A stretch of DNA of 64,000 nt from positions 630,179 through 694,178 of the forward strand of contig NC_018328.1 of the NCBI RefSeq assembly GCF_000234665.1, given 5' to 3'. Shown here in pieces: positions 29,950 to 40,088 of the stretch (position 1 is its first letter; the number at the start of each line of letters is the position of its first letter). Position numbers and translations under genes: made by a program. The notes below the pieces were generated by a model. The model was not told where the DNA came from, did no database searches, and was given only the letters and a program-made list of their open reading frames with translations. Source of the stretch: Leishmania mexicana MHOM/GT/2001/U1103 (Eukaryota > Euglenozoa > Kinetoplastea > Trypanosomatida > Trypanosomatidae).

Positions 29950-30762
29950 CTACGCCGTGCACGCAGACAGCAGCGTCGTCACGCAGACTTCCAATGCGTG
30001 CCACCGGAGCACCTGCGCCTGCGCCTCCTGCGACTCCGCGCCGACGCACACGCGATGCACGTCGTCACGGGTCATGCTGCGCTGGGCGGCGAGGAGCATG
30101 GATTCTGAGATGCCGTAGAAGAGAGCCACCTTCGACACGTCGGCAAAGGCAAAGGCGGCGCCGGTCCAGAAGGGTTCCGTGATGCGCGCAAACATGTGCG
30201 GCTGCGCAGCGCTGTTCGTCAGCTGCACACAGGCGTGGATGGTGGTATCGAGGCCATCGCCGTCCTTCACCGTGGATGCCACCGCACTGTCAGCCCCCAC
30301 ATCGTCTGCAAAGGACACGGCAGCAGCACGCGCGCTGCCAGAGCGCTTGTAGATAATCACCACGCTGGTTGTCTGCGGCCCTGGGGGGAGCACCTGCAGA
30401 ATGCGGTCCAAGTTGTGTGAGAGGGACAGAGCAGCAAAAATTTGACGACTGTTCGAAACTCGACGCGCCGGTTGCTGGTGAAGCAGCGGCGGCAGTGATG
30501 GTGGCGCGCTTGTCGACGCTGACGACAGCGAAGATGCCGCCGCGAGGGGAGAAGGAAAGGTGAACGGTGACCGGGATGTCGCCATGTCCGTACTTGCCTC
30601 CACCCGAAACAGCGCCACGGCCAGCTGCAGCGGCGAGATCAGAAAGGCGTGATCCACGACGGCGGCGTCGATGTGGCGTCGCTTCAGCTCTGCGTGAATC
30701 GCCGTTGCATTGGTGCAGTCGTGGTAGCAGCACACGTTGAAGCTACCTATTCGCAAAGGCAT
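29950..30762 (-). CDS. CGI121: CGI121/TPRKB-like KEOPS complex subunit
   Basis: A 270-residue protein. Residues ~28-55 (IDAAVVDHAFLISPLQLAVA) match the CGI121 strand-helix where family members read as an Ile/Val-Asp-Pro-hydrophobic run before a helix. SNSRQIFAALSLSHNLDRIL and TSVVIIYKRSG (~103-140) match the family's 'E-I-x-x-x-L-S...I..AL' helix and following strand. DVSKVALFYGISESMLLAAQ (~212-235) matches the C-terminal half. CGI121 binds the Bud32 kinase of KEOPS, which with Kae1 makes the t6A37 modification of ANN-decoding tRNAs. A Ser/Ala/Pro insertion (~62-102) and another around 140-195 make it larger than the ~175-residue human protein. Function is assigned by pattern, not by a catalytic residue, since this subunit has none. 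Start is the first ATG. Confidence 0.75.
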   Translation of the reverse strand: MPLRIGSFNVCCYHDCTNATAIHAELKRRHIDAAVVDHAFLISPLQLAVALFRVEASTDMATSRSPFTFPSPLAAASSLSSASTSAPPSLPPLLHQQPARRVSNSRQIFAALSLSHNLDRILQVLPPGPQTTSVVIIYKRSGSARAAAVSFADDVGADSAVASTVKDGDGLDTTIHACVQLTNSAAQPHMFARITEPFWTGAAFAFADVSKVALFYGISESMLLAAQRSMTRDDVHRVCVGAESQEAQAQVLRWHALEVCVTTLLSACTA

Positions 30763-31534
30763 TTTGGCGAGGAGGTAAGGAGGGAGAGGGAGACGGAGAG
30801 GGAGAGGCGGCGGCGGCGGGGGGCGGAGGAGGGTGCCGCTGTCTCGTTGGATGTTCTGCTATCGATGTGCGGAGCAACAGCGCGTGAAGACGCTCGCAAT
30901 CCACAGACAGGTTCGCTCGTGTTGGCAGAGGAGCGGACGGAGTGGTTGGGCGGGCGGGCGCGCGGGGTGGGTGGGAGTATCCAGTGGTGCACCAAGAGAT
31001 GCGTGTGTATGTGCTTGCGTGTGTGTGTGTGTCTGTCTATAAATCTATCGTTTCCTTCGCGGCATGCTGGCGTGGAGGGACCCGCTTGCACACAGTCCGC
31101 TGTCGCCGATAGAGAGAGGAGAGGGAGGGGGAGGGCAGAGGCAGCGTAGGATGTTCGACTGGATGGGAGGCATTTTCCTCGTCTCTTCTTATCACCTCTG
31201 GTCACGCGCTCATCTATGCGTGTTGGCGTCTACGTTGACGCACGGGAGTAACGGCGCTGGGCGAGCTCGACGCACGACGAGCCACTGCGGCCCCGCGCCT
31301 GTTGTCCTCGTGGCGCTACGACACACGACCTGGAGGCCTTTACCTCCTCCTGTAGAGCACGCGCAAGAGGACTGACAAGGGTGGCAAAGGGGGCGGCGGG
31401 GAGGGGAGGGGGGGGGCAGGGGCTTCGGTGCTTGGATTGATGACATGGGTAAGAAACGTGAAATGCGCGATGAGAAGCAAAAAAAAGGCAACAGGCGGGT
31501 AAAAGCACCGGTGCACTGCGTCAACGGGGGGGGC

Positions 31535-31568
<34 letters not shown>

Positions 31569-32335
31569 CAACGTACGATGAAAAAAAGAAAAGCAAGAGA
31601 TTGTATAGAAAGCATGAGCGGGTGATGAGTGGGTGGGGTCCGTACATGCCGCATACGTCCCGTGTCTGTGTATCTGCGTGTACTTCGTTGACAGCGTTGA
31701 TAGGTTCGCGCTTCTTCACGGAAAATGAGTGTCACAGTAAAGACAAGAGAAGGTACAGTAAGCATGGTAGAATAAAGTCCTTGTCGTTGTCGCTGTAGCG
31801 CAGCGCTACGACAAGGAAGGACGCAGGTGCATGCATGTGTGCGTGTGGGAAGGTGAGGGAGGCACCGCATCGAAAACTGAAAGGTAAAAGGGAAGAATAA
31901 AAGAGAAGCTTGCCAGGCGTGTGGGGCTTCTGAGCTGGTGGGCCGGCGTAGACGGGAGATAAGACGACGAGGCAACAAGGGCAGAACGCAAACGGCGATC
32001 ATCAGACATGATGTAGCGTGATGTGCCTCGGAGGTGGGTGTGTGTGCGCACACGTATAGGCCTGCATACGCACCCGTTGTGTACGTGCACATGTGTGAAG
32101 ACATGAGGGCCGAAAGCCGATCCTTTACATTCACTCGATCGAGAGCCCGACTGCACCGCCGTCTTCTCTGCTTTAACAGTCGCCAGCAGCATGATGCACG
32201 CCAAGCAGAGGTATATGCGGAGGCTTATCAGGATGAGGGTGGGGTGGGGAAGACGTGGACGACGATGGCCCTGGAATAAGAAGGCAGGGATCGTCGGCAC
32301 ATCGCGACGTGAGCTTTGGGGTGGGTGGGTGCGCA

Positions 32336-32372
<37 letters not shown>

Positions 32373-32421
32373 GCATGCGCACACGGCGCGTGGTTCCTCT
32401 GCGTTCTTCCGTTTTCATTGT
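30763..32421. other. Intergenic spacer with CA microsatellites
   Basis: Holds (AC)n at 31540-31568 and a longer (AC)n at 32337-32369, a G-run at 31410-31417 and TG-rich DNA at 31005-31033. It is the presumed 3' UTR of the ICP gene plus 5' region of the CGI121-like gene. No convincing frame. Confidence 0.55.
32337..32369. repeat. (AC)n microsatellite
   Basis: About 16 uninterrupted AC units within the 3' untranslated side of the ICP gene, 53 bp beyond its stop codon. Confidence 0.85.
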
Positions 32422-32763
32422 CTACTTCACGTTGAGGTGCAACGTGTACCGCTCGTTTTCTGGCTTGATGCCCTCGAAGGGGCGCGTGTAGACCAGCTCC
32501 AGCGTGTGATGGCCCCTTTTCCGCGGTTTCACGAGCACAACGTAGATGCCACCAACTCCCACCATAGGAGTCGAGGATGGTGTCGGCGTGTACTTGCAGA
32601 CAACTTCCAGGATCTCATCGCTGAGCACATCTTTGCCCACAAAACCAACGCGCGTCCACATGTATCCAGTGGTCGGGTTGCCCTTCAGGTGGATCTCGGT
32701 CGTTTTGCCGACATGCGTGTCCACCCACTTGTCGTTGTCCTTCACACTGAGCGGGGCGATCAT
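32422..32763 (-). CDS. ICP: Chagasin-family inhibitor of cysteine peptidases (ICP)
   Basis: A 113-residue protein containing the three chagasin inhibitory loops: NPTTGY (residues 29-34), GVGG (69-72) and RPF (94-96), the last being RPW in many relatives. The family forms an Ig-like beta barrel whose loops wedge into the active site of papain-type (clan CA) cysteine peptidases. In Leishmania, ICP acts on host and parasite cathepsin-like enzymes. No signal peptide is present, in keeping with the Leishmania protein. The length equals the usual family length from the ATG at 32763. The frame is open to another ATG at 32970, but that extension is Pro/Ser-rich and a spliced-leader acceptor candidate at 32804 lies downstream of it. 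The mature sequence matches what I remember of Leishmania ICP, which anchors the genus assignment. Confidence 0.97.
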   Translation of the reverse strand: MIAPLSVKDNDKWVDTHVGKTTEIHLKGNPTTGYMWTRVGFVGKDVLSDEILEVVCKYTPTPSSTPMVGVGGIYVVLVKPRKRGHHTLELVYTRPFEGIKPENERYTLHLNVK

Positions 32764-32803
32764 GTTTCGTTGCACCCGTGTCTGTGTATATATGCTTCTA
32801 CCG

Positions 32804-32838
32804 CTGGCGCGATACGAGGAGTAAGAAAACAGGCGAGT
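32804..32838 (-). promoter_or_regulatory. Candidate spliced-leader acceptor for ICP
   Basis: On the minus strand a pyrimidine-rich stretch containing CCTGTTTTCTTACTCCTCG is followed by GCGCCAG, AG at 32804-32805, 41 nt upstream of the ATG at 32763. It decides against the upstream in-frame ATG. Confidence 0.55.
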
Positions 32839-33084
32839 ATGAGCGAGCTGAGTTCGCAGATGCATAAGCGGAGGGGAAGGGACTACACAGACGTTGTCGA
32901 AAGCACACGAAGGGGGAGGGGGAGGGGGGGGGGTGAAGGCAGGGAAACTGAGGAGTGGGAGAGCATGCATGCATTGGTGTTCCCAGCGACATCAGACATG
33001 TCTGCAAGAGATCAAAAAGCATGGAAGAATAATATCTTCAGCGCGTCTACTCTCTGCGATACAACATGAGGTCACTCTTCCCCC

Positions 33085-33456
33085 CACCCCTGGCCCTGCC
33101 ACAGGCCCCAACGCCTGGTGCGAAACACCGGTGAACACGGGCGTTACAGCCATGAGCCGACCCAATCATCGGAGCACGGCCCCTGCCACAAACGTCACCC
33201 ACCCATCCACCTGCCTCACTCCCGCTTTTATCATTCCCGCCGCCACCCGGCACATCCCCCCTCGACGTGTCTGAGGCTCCCCTCCACCAGCAGGCAGTGT
33301 GAGGGCCGGGTAGCGGGATACGCTCGAGTCACGCGGACACTTCGCCCATCATACGGATGGCGTGACCGTGCTCATTGTCGTCGGTCGCCCCGATGTCGCA
33401 CCATCGAGGACCTGACCCTGCCACTACCAGAAGTGGTTCACTGTTGGGAGGGATAA
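33085..33456. repeat. SIDER-like degenerate retroposon, copy 2
   Basis: Shares with copies 1 and 3: CCCTGCCACAGGCCC near 33094, GCGTTACAGCCATG near 33142, AATCATCGGAGCACGGCCCC near 33165, CACCAGCAGGCAG near 33286, GTCGCACCATCGAGGACCTG near 33394, CTACCAGAAGTGGTTCACTG near 33424. The middle is rearranged or diverged. Same orientation as the other copies. Confidence 0.7.
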
Positions 33457-34488
33457 GGGGGGGCGGCGGCGTTGGCTTCCTCTCACACAGAGAGTGGAGG
33501 CACTAGGCCCTGAGACAATATGCACGGAGGTGGCCGGCATCCACAGGTATGAGGGAGGGAAGGAAAGGACGTGGAGGGGGGGCCGAGGCAGATGCCGCCC
33601 GAGGAATCTTCCTCGCGCACACGCGCTCACGTACTGCCCTTACCGCCAGTGCGGAAGGGCCACCTCGAGGGTTGGAGGCACAGCAACCTATCCGCCTTGT
33701 ACCACGGCCGATACCCAACTAAGCAGTGCATGGGGAGGAGTGGTGGTGGGAAGCGGCTGGGTAGCGCGCACACACACGCCTGGGTGCGATTGTCGGTGTT
33801 CTGTTCAATAAGGAAGGCACGGAAGGCGACTGGCGCACAACAGGGAAGCACAAACACACACACGCACACACACCAGCTCAGACTTGCACGTACATGTGCA
33901 GATCCACGCCGTGGGATATCGGCATCTCTCTCTCTGGCTGTTCGAAAGTTCGTGTGCTGCCTGTGTGTGGTAGGGCTCCAGAAGGTGCCCTCGTCCCTGC
34001 ACACCCGCGCATACACCGAGGCGAGGATAGTCAGAGAGAGAGGCAGTGCCGGAGAAGAAAAGTGAGCGGGAGCGGCGTGGTGTGGAGGTGGAAAGGGAGG
34101 GGGAGGGTAAGGAGGAGATCTGTGTTGGGTGAGGAGACGCATTCGCTGCCGATGGGAGAAGCACAGCGGCACATGATGCCACCTTACACTGCTATACACA
34201 TAGACCGATCTCTCCCCTGCACACACACACACACACAGACACGCAGACATAAACACAGAGGCAAAACGTAGACACATAACACGTGCATGACAACCCTCTC
34301 CCCCGCTGATCGGCGCTCTGCTTCCCATACCAGGTCATCGACCTCTTTTTAAAAGTCAGAGAGCGCGCCCGCGCACGACATCACACACGCACGCACACAC
34401 ACGCCGATGTGCCACCCGCACTCATCACTGCCACAGCCATAAACATCGTGTGCGTGCGTGTGTGAGAGAGAGATGGTTTTGTTTCATT

Positions 34489-37400
34489 TTACCAGCCGCA
34501 CTTTTCCATGTTCGCACCGAGAATGGCACGAGTCGCGGCTGTTAGCGGGACGTAGCCGGCGGCGTGTGGGGCACCGCTGGCACCCTTCGAGCCCACCGGC
34601 GGCAACGCCAACTCCTTCAGCGCCGCCTGGTTGGACACAAGTACGTAGACGCGCACGTACGGCGTCGTCGTCGCCTCGTCTTCGCCAGTGATGCTGCTGC
34701 CCCACGCACTCACTGGCACCTCCGCGCAAGTCGTCGAGCTCCCGTCGAACTCGTAGCCCTGATTGATGAGGATGCCTTTCTTGTACTTGAACGTAGACGT
34801 CTGTGTGGCATCCTCGGCCACAGCGTGCTTGTTCGACCGCACCTCGGAGGAGCTGACCCCGTTGTCACCGTCTTGGTTGTCGTCCGCCACCAGATCATGC
34901 ATGCGCAGAAATAGTGGAATCGCGGAGGCCGGAAGCATTGCCTGATTCTCCGTCCCATCACCGTTGCGCCGCACTTTGCCAGTGAGAAAGCCGTGCAGGT
35001 CATCCTGGAGAAAGCGACGCTCCTCGGCGAGGGTGAGGGACTGCGGCCGCGACGGGGCCGGCGACCGGGACGACGTCGAGCTGCGGCTCGTGCTGCTGCA
35101 TCCGTCCGAGGACGAGCACAGGTGTCGCGGCTGCAGGCTCAGCATGGCCATACCAGCTCGCCCCTCACGCCCTGGCAGCTCCACACCGTACACGACGGCC
35201 TCCTGCACCCCGACGCGCGTTGTGTGGATGGAGTTGAGGGCGTTGGACACTTCAAGCGTGCTGACGTTCTCGCCTTTCCAACGGAAGGTGTCACCGACGC
35301 GGTCAATGAAGGTGCAGAAGCCGAAGCGGTCCATTCGAATGAGGTCGCCAGATAAGAAGTAGCAGTCGTTTCGGTGCGGCCACAGCACATGGCGAATGAC
35401 CTTGTCCTCCCGCGCCGCCTTATCCTCTTCCTGGTCGGCTGGCGCCGTCGACTTCGCCTTCGTACCGCCGCTGCGGTTGCCGATAGAGGCGCCGTCGGCA
35501 GCAACAGCGCCGTGGGTGGCCTTGTGGTATCCATCAAAGCGGCGAAGCGCGAACACGTCAAAGCCCTCGATCACTTCTCCCACCACCTCGCCCACATCGC
35601 CGACGTCGCAGTGCGAGCAGTATCCCGTCTTGGGGTCGCGGTATACCTGCTGGGTCTCCTCATCGAACCGCAACACACGGAATGGGAAGATGGGGATGTA
35701 CTGCGTACTGAGCCACTCGATCGGGCGCGGGAAGCGCGGGATGTGTCCCACGATGCCTGGCATGCCAAACAGGTTCAAGAGGAAAATGTTGCCCTCGGTG
35801 GAGCTGTAGAACTCAAGCGGGTGCGCGATGTTCAGTCGGCGCATGCACTCGACCCAGATGTCCTGGCGCAGTCCGTTGCCGAAGGCGTACGGCACCCGCC
35901 ATACCGTGCGGTTCAGCGCCGCCAACGCATCCACCTCCGTCGTCATCGACGCCGTCTCCGCCGTCGCGTCAGCGGAGGATGGCGTGTCCTGGATGGGGGA
36001 GTGGCTGCGCTCGTACAGCACGGCGTACCGCAAGACCTCGCCGATGTACTGGACAACCGTGACGTGGTAGCGCTGCAGGTCCTTGCGGAACTGCGAGGCG
36101 CTGAACTTGGTTCGGATAATCATGCGCACAGTGGGCACGGTGGCGGCGAGGCGAGTGTGGCGCGGTGCACAGCGGCGTGTTTGCGCCCAGGCATGCTGCT
36201 GCTCCTCCAGCGCGTGCAAGAGATGGCCAAGGCAGAAGACGCTGCCGACGGTATGACACATGGGCAGGCAGTTATACAAGGTGATGAGGCGGCGCTCATT
36301 CTCGATGGCAGCGAGCTGCGCCGGCGTGTAGAGTCGCTGCTCCACCGCGGAGGCGACGAAGTACTCCAGGCCGAGGACTGCCGCGAAGAGGCGGAGACAC
36401 CACAGGGAAGCGCTCCAGAGGGCAAAAAGGGCTACCTCGACGATGCTGCGCTCGCGGCACTTGACGCCCAGGGACTCGATGCCGAAGACGTGCGGCACAA
36501 CCGGGCAGTGGTACTCGATGCTTCTCGCGACGGTAGGCATGCCATCTTTGTCCGTCTTTTCTGTTGGTGTTTCCCGCTTGCCGGACGCGGGCGGCCGTGT
36601 TAGGGAGGTGGGAGGGGAAGAGGAAGACAGCTGCTGCTGTTGTGACGGCCCAGGTGCTGACGCTGCTCCCGCCGCCGCCGTGTGTGTGGCTACATAGTCC
36701 ACCTCGTCCATCTGTTGCACAACGGTTTCGGTAATCTTGTCACGGTAGTACAAGACGCGGGAGAGGAAGCCGGTCGCGAAGAAGCGCAGGTGGCTGAACC
36801 GTGCGGCCTTGGGCAAGCCCGATGTGCCGGAGGTGTAGATAAAGAGGATCGGCTGCGTGTGGTGGAACCGGCGAAGCAGGCGGGAAAGGATGGAGGCCAT
36901 CTTGGTCTTGTAGTGCTGCAGCTGTTTTCGACCCTTGACTGAGGCGGCAGCTGTCGCGTACGGCTCCGCACTGCCATTCTTGGCGGAGGAAGGTTTGCGC
37001 AGGGCCAGCATCGACTTCCACGACGGCGGCGGGTGGGAGAGGATGACGTGCATGAGTAGGCGCACGCGCGGGCTGCTGATGAGGTAGGTATGGCGCGTCT
37101 CGCCTACTGTGAAGGCCATGTCGGCTTGCGCGCGCAAGAAGAAAGGCTTCACCACGTCGTAGAGATCCAGCAGCGGCGTGGATGGCGGGGCCAGAACACT
37201 GTCGCTGGCAGACGGGTCCGCTGCTTTCAGCGACTTGGCTTCACCGTAGGCGCTTGCGTTGAAGGCCCGCAGGAGCTCCTCCATTTCTGTTGTCATGGGA
37301 CTGGACACGGGCTGCCCCGCGGCGTTGGTGCTGCGCCAGAGGTAGATGCGCTTCACATGAGGCGGCACGTTCAGCTCAAGCTTTGACGTCACGTTCTGGT

Positions 37401-38454
37401 CGTCGTCGTCGGCGGCGTCGTCACTCTTTCGGCGGCAAAAGAGGAGAGGCACGTAGGCGACGTCCATCACGATCATGACGCTTCCCGAGCACTCGATCGC
37501 GTGGTAGAGCATGGTGTTGCTCGCCAGATTCGTGTTCAGCAGCGCAGTCCGGCAAGGACGGTAGGTGCCACGCTCTGCCTTGGGCTGCTCGCTATTGCTG
37601 TTGCGGTAGAGAACGTCGAGGAGGGTGTGCAGCGGTCCACCCCGCGCTGCGGCCATCCATACCGCATTGTATTCCACCGAGTTGGGCAGCATGAGCGCCA
37701 GACAGTCCGCTTCAGTTGGGCGCGGCGGCGGCGGCGGCAGCAGCAGCACCGGCGCTGCTGCGGCGCCGGCCATCTTCGACTGCTGTTGCGCCCTTTTCCG
37801 GTCTTGCCCTTCGTGGATCCACAAGAGGTCCCACGCGATGGCCTCACTGAGCAGCGTTATGAGAATAACCAAGTCGCGGTACGTGATGGTGGTTGGGTGC
37901 CCGGCTGCCACCACCGAGGCATACGTGGCATCGGTCTCGGAAAGACGGAAGACAATGTTCTCCTCGCTAGCGTGGCTGCTCTTACTCGGAACCGCCATGC
38001 CGGCGGCGATCTGTGCGTTGCGCTGCCTACAAACAAGGATGTCTTGATGCATGAGTCGCTGGAGCAGCCGCACGTCGACTGCCTCGCTGTGTGTGATGGC
38101 GGCGAGTGAGTCGAACTTGGCCAGCAGCTCTGCCAGGAAAAGTAGCGGGTCGATGGCGCCGCTCGCCTGCGCGCACGGCGGAGCGCCTCTCTTGGTAACG
38201 TGACCATTCGACGTCTGTGTGGAGCTCTCGGCGTCGCGCCTCTCGAGGTAGATCGGTCCGTCTTCTGGTGCGGCGGTGTTGTAGCGCCACGCACACTTCG
38301 CCTTGTACGCAAGGAGCTGGTACGGCACGCAGGCGTGGCGTGCCTGCACCGCCCCGAGGGAAAAGCCAAGCTGAAGGTACGCGCCAATGGTGCGCAGGGC
38401 GTACTGGACACCCAAGCACCACTCTAGAATGGCTTCTGTGTTGATGGTCGACAT
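34489..38454 (-). CDS. FATP/VLACS-like very-long-chain acyl-CoA synthetase / fatty-acid transport protein
   Basis: A 1321-residue protein about twice the usual FATP length (620-700). The N-terminus has an amphipathic/hydrophobic segment (IGAYLQLGFSLGAVQ). The adenylate-forming domain has TALLNTNLASNTMLYHAIEC (~305-325), the AMP-binding loop YTSGTSGLPKAARFSH at ~538-553, YNCLPMCHTVG, FYSSTEGNIFLLNLFG (~885-900) and the FATP motif FIDRVGDTFRWKGENVSTLE at ~1040-1060. Near the C-terminus TSTFKYKKGILINQGYE matches the FATP tail. Members activate long or very long fatty acids to acyl-CoA using ATP, often coupled to uptake at membranes. Extra length comes from low-complexity acidic and Ser-rich insertions and an ~80-residue segment after the AMP loop. 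All catalytic motifs are present, so it should be active. Confidence 0.9.
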   Translation of the reverse strand: MSTINTEAILEWCLGVQYALRTIGAYLQLGFSLGAVQARHACVPYQLLAYKAKCAWRYNTAAPEDGPIYLERRDAESSTQTSNGHVTKRGAPPCAQASGAIDPLLFLAELLAKFDSLAAITHSEAVDVRLLQRLMHQDILVCRQRNAQIAAGMAVPSKSSHASEENIVFRLSETDATYASVVAAGHPTTITYRDLVILITLLSEAIAWDLLWIHEGQDRKRAQQQSKMAGAAAAPVLLLPPPPPRPTEADCLALMLPNSVEYNAVWMAAARGGPLHTLLDVLYRNSNSEQPKAERGTYRPCRTALLNTNLASNTMLYHAIECSGSVMIVMDVAYVPLLFCRRKSDDAADDDDQNVTSKLELNVPPHVKRIYLWRSTNAAGQPVSSPMTTEMEELLRAFNASAYGEAKSLKAADPSASDSVLAPPSTPLLDLYDVVKPFFLRAQADMAFTVGETRHTYLISSPRVRLLMHVILSHPPPSWKSMLALRKPSSAKNGSAEPYATAAASVKGRKQLQHYKTKMASILSRLLRRFHHTQPILFIYTSGTSGLPKAARFSHLRFFATGFLSRVLYYRDKITETVVQQMDEVDYVATHTAAAGAASAPGPSQQQQLSSSSPPTSLTRPPASGKRETPTEKTDKDGMPTVARSIEYHCPVVPHVFGIESLGVKCRERSIVEVALFALWSASLWCLRLFAAVLGLEYFVASAVEQRLYTPAQLAAIENERRLITLYNCLPMCHTVGSVFCLGHLLHALEEQQHAWAQTRRCAPRHTRLAATVPTVRMIIRTKFSASQFRKDLQRYHVTVVQYIGEVLRYAVLYERSHSPIQDTPSSADATAETASMTTEVDALAALNRTVWRVPYAFGNGLRQDIWVECMRRLNIAHPLEFYSSTEGNIFLLNLFGMPGIVGHIPRFPRPIEWLSTQYIPIFPFRVLRFDEETQQVYRDPKTGYCSHCDVGDVGEVVGEVIEGFDVFALRRFDGYHKATHGAVAADGASIGNRSGGTKAKSTAPADQEEDKAAREDKVIRHVLWPHRNDCYFLSGDLIRMDRFGFCTFIDRVGDTFRWKGENVSTLEVSNALNSIHTTRVGVQEAVVYGVELPGREGRAGMAMLSLQPRHLCSSSDGCSSTSRSSTSSRSPAPSRPQSLTLAEERRFLQDDLHGFLTGKVRRNGDGTENQAMLPASAIPLFLRMHDLVADDNQDGDNGVSSSEVRSNKHAVAEDATQTSTFKYKKGILINQGYEFDGSSTTCAEVPVSAWGSSITGEDEATTTPYVRVYVLVSNQAALKELALPPVGSKGASGAPHAAGYVPLTAATRAILGANMEKCGW

Positions 38455-39413
38455 GGTCTAACGATGGGATGGGGGTGGGTGGGACTTGGTCCTATGTTGC
38501 TGAGGATGAGTGTGTGCCGCAGCAGCAGCACAAAGGTTGGGGGTGGGTGGGCGAAAGAAGCTCAGCAGCTCAGGCTCAGTCAATGCCTAGTGATGCTTAT
38601 CTACGCGTGTGTTATGCGCGTGCTCAGGAAACTATATGTGCCGCTTATGCGCGCGTCTGTGTGTGCGTGCGTGTGCTGTATCCGGCGGCCGAGGAGGAGA
38701 ACAAGGAAAACAAAATGAGAGTGCCCTTCTCCGCAAAGTCGCGTTACTATGCGATGCGCGCGACCACAAAGACAGAGGACGCGAATGGGAGTGTTGCAGG
38801 CACAACACACAGGTGTGTATCGACAACGAGGCAGAGACACACGCACACGACAGAGAAGAGCTAGTGGGCACCATAGCACGGAGGAGGAAGACAGGAAGGG
38901 TGATGAAGAGATGGAGGTGCGTCCCAGAGCGAGAGTTTCGGGGTGGGGGCCTGAATGGGGGGGGTGAGGGGCCAATACCGCAACAACACTGCCCCTCCCC
39001 CTCCCACCTTTCTCATGAGTAAAAGCGTGGGCACATTACCAGCGCGTCGAGAGGTAGAGGGAGCGAGGAAGAGGAGAAGAAGTGGCGACAACGGTGGCGG
39101 CGGATTCTGGGTGAGGCGCTCGCCCCTCCCCCTTTCGTCACCTCTCCACGCGTGGATGACACACAGACACACGAGAACACAGCGCAGGAGCAAGGAGGAG
39201 CCGCGCACGGGCTCGACTGCACATCCGCGTTGGCAGTGTTCATACGACGCCAACCTCCCTCCCCCATCCCTCTGCTCTCCTCCCCAGCCGGGTGACAATG
39301 GGGGGGGGTGACAAGATTGTTTCTGGCTAAGTTGTTCTTCACTCTTCGGTTAGTACTCCATCAGACACAATTCCGCAGACACACGCGCACATACAGAGGT
39401 GCGCACAGGCGGC

Positions 39414-39463
<50 letters not shown>

Positions 39464-40088
39464 CATGAACACCGAGATACAAAGATACACGAGAGAAATA
39501 GAGAGAGATCATCACGGAGAAGCCACGGCATTCCTTCGCACCGAGATGGTATACACGCTTATGGGTGTATGCACATGGGCGAGTTCTTGCATGTATGTCA
39601 TGTATGTCGTGTGCGTGTGCGAAACTGGCGGGGGAGAGGGAGGAAGGGTGATGGTGGTGGTGGTGGATGGGTAGGCGAGACCACCTCGGGCAAGCTGGTG
39701 GACATGCGAGCACGTGTGTCTGTGTGTGATGATGTTCACACAAAAGGGGATAGACGTAGAGGTGGCTTAGAGGAGAGTGGGAGAGGGAGGGAGGTGGCGC
39801 AGAGGGCTGCCAGAATACACAATTATCCCCGCTTCCTTCTCCGTCAATAATCGCTGCTCTTCTCTTCCTCGACTTGTGTCACACGTGCACCCTCACGACA
39901 CCCACCAACCCACACGCACACGCACTGGTTCGCCTACTGGCCCTCGATTCGCACATTACCCCACCACCGCCACATCCTGCGGTACGGGACATTGACCTCG
40001 AGTTCCCGTCGTGCCCATACCGATGTGCTTTGCTTTACCGTGTTCCCCCCTCCTCCCTCCCGCGTTCTTCACACGTTTTACCCACGAC
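38455..40088. other. Intergenic spacer with long CA microsatellite
   Basis: The 5' region of the FATP-like gene and 3' UTR of the RRM/RGG gene. It holds (AC)n at 39417-39460, a G-run at 39300-39307 and a GGT run at 39650-39668. No gene seen. Confidence 0.55.
39417..39460. repeat. (AC)22 microsatellite
   Basis: The longest perfect dinucleotide tract in the window, about 22 units, in the 3' untranslated spacer of the RRM/RGG gene. Confidence 0.9.

Larger units (their letters stand above)
32764..34488. other. Spacer holding a SIDER-like repeat
   Basis: The presumed 3' UTR of the FATP-like gene. Besides the ICP splice acceptor and the repeat at 33085-33456 it has a G-run at 32923-32932, CA runs at 33850-33872 and 34221-34238, and GA-rich DNA at 34085-34118. 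No gene seen. Confidence 0.55.

Noticed and set aside
32764..32970. N-terminal extension of ICP to the ATG at 32970
   Set aside because: The extension is Pro/Ser-rich, the canonical protein starts at 32763 and a spliced-leader acceptor candidate at 32804 would remove the upstream ATG.
35374..36603. 409-codon plus-strand frame
   Set aside because: Antisense of the FATP-like gene, rich in Val/Arg/Glu as expected for an antisense frame of GC-rich coding DNA.
39417..39460. Dinucleotide tracts as CRISPR or telomeric repeats
   Set aside because: Simple CA microsatellites with no spacers; no repeat-spacer structure occurs anywhere in the window.
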